Positions 5,986-9,624 of a DNA stretch of 9,624 nt are shown here, piece by piece. The notes under the pieces are model-generated. The model was not told the origin of the DNA. It made no database searches and saw only the letters and a program-made list of their open reading frames with translations. The position numbers and the translations under genes were made by a program. This DNA comes from Candidatus Dormiibacterota bacterium. GTDB lineage: Bacteria > Chloroflexota > Dormibacteria > Aeolococcales > Aeolococcaceae. Numbering within the stretch: position 1 is the stretch's first letter; every line of letters starts with the position of its first letter. The stretch is taken from positions 1 to 9,624 of the forward strand of contig JAFAJR010000025.1 in assembly GCA_019236085.1 (NCBI GenBank), in the 5' to 3' direction.

Positions 5986-6758
5986 ACCGATTCGCTGACG
6001 GTGACCGTCTCCATGACGTCGCCCTTGACGATGGCCTGCGCTACCGCCAGGCCGCTCGCCACGTTGCCGAAGAGGTTGTAGCTGGACGCCAGCGACGTGT
6101 CATCCCCGGTGCAGATGAAGAACTGCGAGCCGTTGGTGTTGGGGCCACTGTTGGCCATGGCGAGGGCCCCTGTGACATAGCGCTGATGCACGGGCTCGTC
6201 AGCGAACTTGAAGCCCGGGCCGCCGTCGCCGCACGTGCTGGCGGTGACCTTGCCGATGCAGTTCGGGTCGCCTCCCTGGTCGATCGCGAGAGTGCCGCCG
6301 CAGCTGCTGTCAGCCGAGTTGGGACACACGCGATGGAACGGGATGCCGTCGTAGAAGTGGTTGCGTGTCAGGGTCACGATGACGTTCACAGTCACCGGCG
6401 CCAGCTTCGGCTGCAGGCAGAGCACGATGGTTCCCCGCACTGTTTTGATCGACATCTCGTACAGCTTGTTGACATCGATCGTCATCGCCGGCTGCGCCGC
6501 ATAGACATGCAGGTTGCTCGGCGGGTTCAACGGCGCCAGCGCGGGACCGAAATGTGTGCTCGTGCAACTCGCGAAGGCGTAAGTAGCCGGCGTTGGCGTC
6601 GGAGTCGGGGTTGGCGCCAGGGTCGGCGCTGGCGTGGGCTCTGCGGTTGCAGCGTGGTTGACGCCCGCAGCGATTGCGACAACCGCGGCCACAACTGCCG
6701 CCAGCGACGCGATCGCGAACGGCAGACGTCGCAGCGGAACCGGGGACTGCTGGCTCAT
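5982..6758 (-). CDS. exported cyclophilin-type peptidyl-prolyl cis-trans isomerase
   Basis: This is a prolyl isomerase of the cyclophilin family, predicted to act outside the cytoplasmic membrane. A short basic N-terminus precedes a hydrophobic segment (about 13-33), which is a signal anchor or signal peptide. A Pro/Thr/Ala linker (41-57) follows, then a spacer, and the cyclophilin domain runs from about 103 to 254. Active-site elements are FYDGIPFHRV (135-144) with the catalytic-type R143, QGGDP (161-165), GALAMANSGPNTNGSQFFI (197-215) and YNLFGNV (227-233). The loop between FHRV and QGGDP is lengthened, and it and the following loop hold C145, C153, C167 and C176. With C65, C114 and C216 the mature part has seven cysteines, which suggests disulfides. 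The ATG overlaps the hemB stop (ATGA), with GGAG 11 bases upstream, so a longer in-frame start at 6869 is rejected. Confidence 0.93.
   Translation of the reverse strand: MSQQSPVPLRRLPFAIASLAAVVAAVVAIAAGVNHAATAEPTPAPTLAPTPTPTPTPATYAFASCTSTHFGPALAPLNPPSNLHVYAAQPAMTIDVNKLYEMSIKTVRGTIVLCLQPKLAPVTVNVIVTLTRNHFYDGIPFHRVCPNSADSSCGGTLAIDQGGDPNCIGKVTASTCGDGGPGFKFADEPVHQRYVTGALAMANSGPNTNGSQFFICTGDDTSLASSYNLFGNVASGLAVAQAIVKGDVMETVTVSESV
6588..6638 (-). repeat. degenerate six-base repeat encoding the Pro/Thr/Ala linker of the cyclophilin
   Basis: Codons 41-57 of the prolyl isomerase alternate CCx with ACx or GCx, giving a run of imperfect six-base units and the peptide PTPTPTP. It is a coding low-complexity spacer between membrane segment and enzyme domain. 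Such tracts can change length by slippage, but the units here differ in third bases, so they are not a clean microsatellite. Confidence 0.7.
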
Positions 6759-7747
6759 CGTTCGAGCTGCTCCTGCAGCGCGCGGGCCACGGCCAGCGCG
6801 TGATAGGTGACGACGATATCGGCGCCGGCCCGCCGCACCGCACCGAGTGTCTCCAATGCCGCGCGGCATTCGTCGAATGCCCCTGCAGCCGCCGCCTGGT
6901 GGATCATCGCGAACTCCCCGCTCACCACGTAGGCGGCGAGCGGCACGGTGGCGGCGGCGCGCACCGCTGCCACCACGTCGAGGCAGGTCAGCGCCGGCTT
7001 GACCATCACGATGTCAGCGCCCTCGGCGATGTCGAGCAGCGATTCGCGCACCGCCTCGCGGGCGTTGGCAGGGTCCATCTGGTAGCCGCGCCGGTCGCCC
7101 TCCTGCGGAGCGCACGCCGCGGCGTCGCGGAACGGTCCGTACATCACTGAGGCGAACTTCGCGCTGTACGCCATGATCGCGACATCCTGATGTCCGGCTC
7201 CGTCGAGCGCGGAGCGGACCGCCCCCACCTGGCCGTCCATCATGCCGCTGGGCGCGACGATGTCGGCCCCTGCCTCAGCCAGGCTGACGGCGGTGCGGGC
7301 ATAGCGCTCCAGGGTGGCGTCGTTGTCGACGGAGCCGTCGTCGCGCAGCACGCCGCAATGGCCATGCGAGGTGTACTCGCACAGGCAGCAGTCGGCAATC
7401 AGCGCAATCCGGTCGCCGAACTCCTCGCGGAGGGCCGCCGCGGCGAGCTGCACGCCGCCCTGCGGGTTCCAGGCTCCGGAGCCGTCCTCATCCTTATCTT
7501 CCGGCAGTCCGAAGAGCAGCACCGCGCTGATCCCCGACTCGACGGCGCGGCCCACCGTCTCGCGGGCCGACTCCACGGTTTCGTGCCGATGGCCCGGCAG
7601 CGCCGCAATCGGCTGCGGGCTGTCCATTCCCTCGCGGATGAACAGCGGCAGCACCAGGTCGGCCGCGCTCACTGCCGTTTCGCGGGACAGACGGCGCAAC
7701 GCCGGGGTGCGGCGCAGCCGTCGGGGCCGCTCCTGAGGAAAAGCCAT
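6755..7747 (-). CDS. hemB: delta-aminolevulinic acid dehydratase (porphobilinogen synthase), zinc type
   Basis: HemB condenses two 5-aminolevulinate molecules to porphobilinogen in the cytoplasm. The 330-residue protein is full length. The zinc-type metal motif is intact: C121, C123 and C131 in CLCEYTSHGHCG. This argues for a zinc-dependent rather than a magnesium-only enzyme. C120, where homologues usually have another residue, makes an extra cysteine next to the site. The two active-site lysines are K197 in AYSAKFAS and K250 in MVKPAL. APSGMMDGQV (165-174) and the C-terminal VSGEFAMI (275-282) are also typical. The ATG at 7747 starts seven bases after the hemD stop, without a clear Shine-Dalgarno sequence. 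The stop overlaps the cyclophilin ATG (ATGA). Confidence 0.97.
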   Translation of the reverse strand: MAFPQERPRRLRRTPALRRLSRETAVSAADLVLPLFIREGMDSPQPIAALPGHRHETVESARETVGRAVESGISAVLLFGLPEDKDEDGSGAWNPQGGVQLAAAALREEFGDRIALIADCCLCEYTSHGHCGVLRDDGSVDNDATLERYARTAVSLAEAGADIVAPSGMMDGQVGAVRSALDGAGHQDVAIMAYSAKFASVMYGPFRDAAACAPQEGDRRGYQMDPANAREAVRESLLDIAEGADIVMVKPALTCLDVVAAVRAAATVPLAAYVVSGEFAMIHQAAAAGAFDECRAALETLGAVRRAGADIVVTYHALAVARALQEQLER

Positions 7748-7754
7748 GGCGCGG

Positions 7755-8528
7755 TCAGGGTACCGGCTGAGGCGGCGGCATCAGCCCAGCCAGGGCCTCA
7801 ACCATCGCCGCCGGCTCGCTCCTGGCGGCCACCGCGTGCACGGCGAGGCCGGCTGCCCGGGCATCAGCTGCGGTCTGGGCGCCGGTGCACACCACCAGCG
7901 CCGTGCTGTCGAGACGCCGTCCACCAAGGGCGGTGACCAGGTTGCGTGCAGCGCTGCCACTTGCAATGGTCACGCCGTGCAGCGGGCGGTCGAGCACGGC
8001 GGCCAGCCGCCTCGGGGCGCCTGCCGGCATCTGGACGCGATAGAGAGCTAACCGGCGGACGTCGGCGCCGGCCTGCTCGAGGCGGTGGGCCAGGTTGTCG
8101 TGCGCAGACTCCGACTGAGGAAGCAGCACCGTCGACCCGGCGATGTCCCGCCGCTCCAGCACAGCTGCCAGCGCCGCGGCGCCGTCGGCGCCGGCCGGCT
8201 CGGCATGCACCGTCCAGCCGTCGGCGCGCAGGCTGCGTGAGGTGGCTGCGCCCACGGCACCCACCATCAGTCCGCTCGGCGGCTCGCCCAGCGCCCCGGC
8301 GACCAGGCGTACCGCCACCGCGCTGCTGAACACGATCCAGCGAGCCCCGTTCGCCGCTTCGAGGGCGGCAACCGCTGCCCGCACATCGTGCGGCGAGGCG
8401 ACGGGAACCGTGGTGACCATCGGCACCACCACGACCTCGGCTCCTGCGGCGTGCAGGGCGTCGACCAGGCCGGTGGCGGCGTCGCGGGTCGCGGTGACCA
8501 ACACCCGACGGCCTTGCAGCCCGCTCAC
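7755..8528 (-). CDS. hemD: uroporphyrinogen-III synthase
   Basis: HemD inverts ring D and cyclises hydroxymethylbilane to uroporphyrinogen III, the branch point for heme, siroheme and cobalamin. The family is poorly conserved, so the call rests on several weak motifs plus position. From the GTG at 8528 the 257 residues open with GRRVLVTATRDA. They contain WIVFSSAVAVRLV, GAVGAATSRSLRADGW, STVLLPQSESAHDNLAHRL, YRVQMP and GVTIASGSAARNLV, and close with a PAAMVEAL helix. This is the two-lobed HemD pattern. The GTG overlaps the hemC stop (GTGA). The frame is also open far upstream to 8897, but that part is Arg-rich shadow over hemC and is excluded. The gene is separate here rather than fused to a methyltransferase as in some actinobacteria. 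Confidence 0.93.
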   Translation of the reverse strand: MSGLQGRRVLVTATRDAATGLVDALHAAGAEVVVVPMVTTVPVASPHDVRAAVAALEAANGARWIVFSSAVAVRLVAGALGEPPSGLMVGAVGAATSRSLRADGWTVHAEPAGADGAAALAAVLERRDIAGSTVLLPQSESAHDNLAHRLEQAGADVRRLALYRVQMPAGAPRRLAAVLDRPLHGVTIASGSAARNLVTALGGRRLDSTALVVCTGAQTAADARAAGLAVHAVAARSEPAAMVEALAGLMPPPQPVP

Positions 8529-9388
8529 CCGGTGAGCATCCGGACCACCGTCGCGGCCAGAGCCAGAGGATCTGCGGGGTCGCCGCGCCCCGAGGCATAC
8601 CGCGAGGCCTCGGCGCCGAGCAGTGCGGCATTCACCGCCAGGTCGTCGCCCTCCAGGCGTGCCCACACGCCGAGCGGCAGCATGCAGCCGCCGCCGACCC
8701 CGGCGAGCACCGCCCGCTCGGCGGTCACGGCAGACCGCGTCGCGGCGTCGTCGAGGCGCCGGGCGAGATCGGCCGCCTCGGAGCCGGAGCGCGCCTCGAC
8801 AGCGATCGCTCCCTGACCGGGCGCCGGGACGAACGACTCCGGGTCCAGGCGTTCCGCAGCGCGCTCGCCCAGCCCGAGCCGGTCGAGCCCGGCGCACGCC
8901 AGGACCAGGGCGTCCACCTCTCCCGAGTCCAGCTTGCGCAGCCTGGTGTCGACGTTGCCCCGCATGGCCACGATGGCCAGATCAGGGCGGAGGCCGCGGA
9001 GCATGGCCTCGCGCCGGACGCTGCTGGTGCCGACCCTGGCGCCGCCGGGAAGCCGGCGCAGCGGCGCGCCGACGACGCCGTCGCGCGCATCGCCCCGGGG
9101 AAGGTATGCGGCCACCTCGAGTCCATGGCCCAATTGGGTGGGCAGGTCCTTGGCGCTGTGGACGGCCAGATCGGCGCGGTCCTCAGCCAGAGCCCGCTCG
9201 ATCTCGGTGGTGAACCAGCCCTGCCCTTCCATGGCCGCAGCGGGAACCTCGGGGAGGCTGTCACCGGTGGTCCGTATCACCACCTGATCGACCTGGACCC
9301 CGACTGCTCGCAGAGCGTCAGCCAGCAGCGTGGCCTGGGCCAGCGCCAGGGCGGAGCCCCGGGTGGCCAGCCGCAGGGGACCGCTCAG
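8525..9388 (-). CDS. hemC: hydroxymethylbilane synthase (porphobilinogen deaminase), apparent CTG start
   Basis: HemC polymerises four porphobilinogen units into hydroxymethylbilane on a covalent dipyrromethane cofactor. From the CTG at 9388 the protein has 287 residues. LRLATRGSALALAQ (5-18) is the conserved N-terminal substrate-binding segment. VVIRTTGD follows at 36-43, VHSAKDLPT at 76-84 with catalytic-type D81, and GTSSVRR at 120-126. PAPGQGAIAVE lies at 188-198, and GGGCMLPLG holds the cofactor cysteine C235. The first ATG/GTG/TTG in frame is the GTG at 9283, which would remove 35 residues including the conserved segment. An in-frame TGA lies upstream of the CTG with no standard start between. 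The CTG overlaps the hemA stop (CTGA), and the hemC stop overlaps the hemD GTG. Product firm; start inferred. Confidence 0.94.
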   Translation of the reverse strand: MSGPLRLATRGSALALAQATLLADALRAVGVQVDQVVIRTTGDSLPEVPAAAMEGQGWFTTEIERALAEDRADLAVHSAKDLPTQLGHGLEVAAYLPRGDARDGVVGAPLRRLPGGARVGTSSVRREAMLRGLRPDLAIVAMRGNVDTRLRKLDSGEVDALVLACAGLDRLGLGERAAERLDPESFVPAPGQGAIAVEARSGSEAADLARRLDDAATRSAVTAERAVLAGVGGGCMLPLGVWARLEGDDLAVNAALLGAEASRYASGRGDPADPLALAATVVRMLTG

Positions 9389-9624
9389 TCCCGCGTCCTG
9401 GCGGCGCGCTCGCCGGCGGCGCCACCCAGCTCGACATCGTCGAGGTCAAAGGCGGCACGGATGGCGATCGCCGCCGCGGGATCGCCGCTCGAGGCACGCA
9501 GATGGGTGATCGGGCCGTGCAGCAGCTTGCGCACCAAGCTTGCGGTCAGCAGGTCGATGCGCTCCCGGGTCGCGGCGTCCAGCGCCGGTCCGCGAGCCAG
9601 CGTTCGCTCCATCTCACGCCGCCG
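9385..9624 (-). CDS. hemA: glutamyl-tRNA reductase, C-terminal end (5' part off window)
   Basis: Only the last 79 residues are present. They are helical and charged and include RERIDLLTASLVRKLLHGPITHLR, split by its features as follows: an ERIDLLTASLVRKLLHGP stretch, then ITHLRASS. This matches the C-terminal dimerisation domain of HemA, where a (V/N)KLLH-P-(I/T)-x-x-(L/I)(R/K) pattern is characteristic. The frame is open to the right edge, so the catalytic and NADPH-binding domains lie outside. The enzyme reduces glutamyl-tRNA to glutamate-1-semialdehyde, the HemL substrate. The TGA stop overlaps the presumed CTG start of hemC. The tail after the helix is short and ends in an Arg-rich segment. 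The call rests on a short region but is strongly backed by the adjoining hemC. Confidence 0.88.
   Translation of the reverse strand, partial: RRREMERTLARGPALDAATRERIDLLTASLVRKLLHGPITHLRASSGDPAAAIAIRAAFDLDDVELGGAAGERAARTRD
9386..9399 (-). promoter_or_regulatory. ribosome binding site and non-standard CTG start of hemC
   Basis: AGGA at 9399-9396 stands seven bases before the CTG at 9388-9386, a proper Shine-Dalgarno spacing. The CTG shares TG with the hemA stop in the four-base string CTGA, the same geometry as the ATGA and GTGA junctions elsewhere in the cluster. This is the best available start for hemC. Use of CTG as an initiation codon is rare and is inferred here, not shown. Confidence 0.5.

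Noticed and set aside
6588..6638. Periodic sequence considered as a CRISPR-like or regulatory tandem repeat.
   Set aside because: The period is six bases, there are no spacers, and it is explained by alternating Pro and Thr/Ala codons.
5877..6803. Plus-strand open frame of 308 codons over the cyclophilin gene.
   Set aside because: It is Arg/His-rich with no domain, and antisense to a gene with an intact active site.
6759..6869. Longer start for the cyclophilin (37 extra codons).
   Set aside because: The extension lies inside hemB, is Arg-rich, and would put a charged tail ahead of the signal segment. The ATG at 6758 has an ATGA overlap and a GGAG upstream.
8529..8897. Longer start for hemD.
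   Set aside because: The added segment is an Arg/Gly-rich shadow of hemC. HemD homologues begin right before the GRRVLVT motif, which the GTG at 8528 provides.

Overview
The window is a high-GC (by eye about two thirds G+C), almost fully coding stretch in which every gene lies on the minus strand, so the genes read from right to left. No gap exceeds about 80 bases, and several neighbours share an ATGA, GTGA or TGATG junction. This is what a long operon looks like. Base composition, gene order (hemA-hemC-hemD-hemB-hemL) and protein style suggest an actinobacterium or a related high-GC Terrabacteria lineage such as Chloroflexota or Dormibacterota. The exact taxon cannot be fixed by eye.

The upstream (right) half is the C5 tetrapyrrole pathway: the C-terminal tail of hemA, then hemC, hemD, hemB and hemL, which together lead from glutamyl-tRNA to uroporphyrinogen III. 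A secreted cyclophilin-type prolyl isomerase sits between hemB and hemL. The downstream (left) half carries a minimal Tat translocon (tatA, tatC), the widespread rph-rdgB pair (RNase PH and XTP/dITP pyrophosphatase), a membrane-anchored trypsin-like protease without a PDZ domain, thioredoxin reductase, and the start of a PduO-type cob(I)alamin adenosyltransferase that runs off the left edge.

Functionally the cluster combines tetrapyrrole synthesis, with a corrinoid enzyme at its end, with protein export and extracytoplasmic folding or quality control (Tat, cyclophilin, protease). Housekeeping RNA and nucleotide genes fill the rest. No mobile element, CRISPR array, RNA gene or foreign-looking island was seen.

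The most notable signal is about translation starts. hemC has no ATG, GTG or TTG upstream of its conserved N-terminus before an in-frame stop. Its only well-placed start is a CTG that overlaps the hemA stop (CTGA), with AGGA seven bases upstream. tatC may show the same CTGA arrangement over the tatA stop, though it also has a usable downstream ATG. The gene families here are all known; I do not see a wholly new system.
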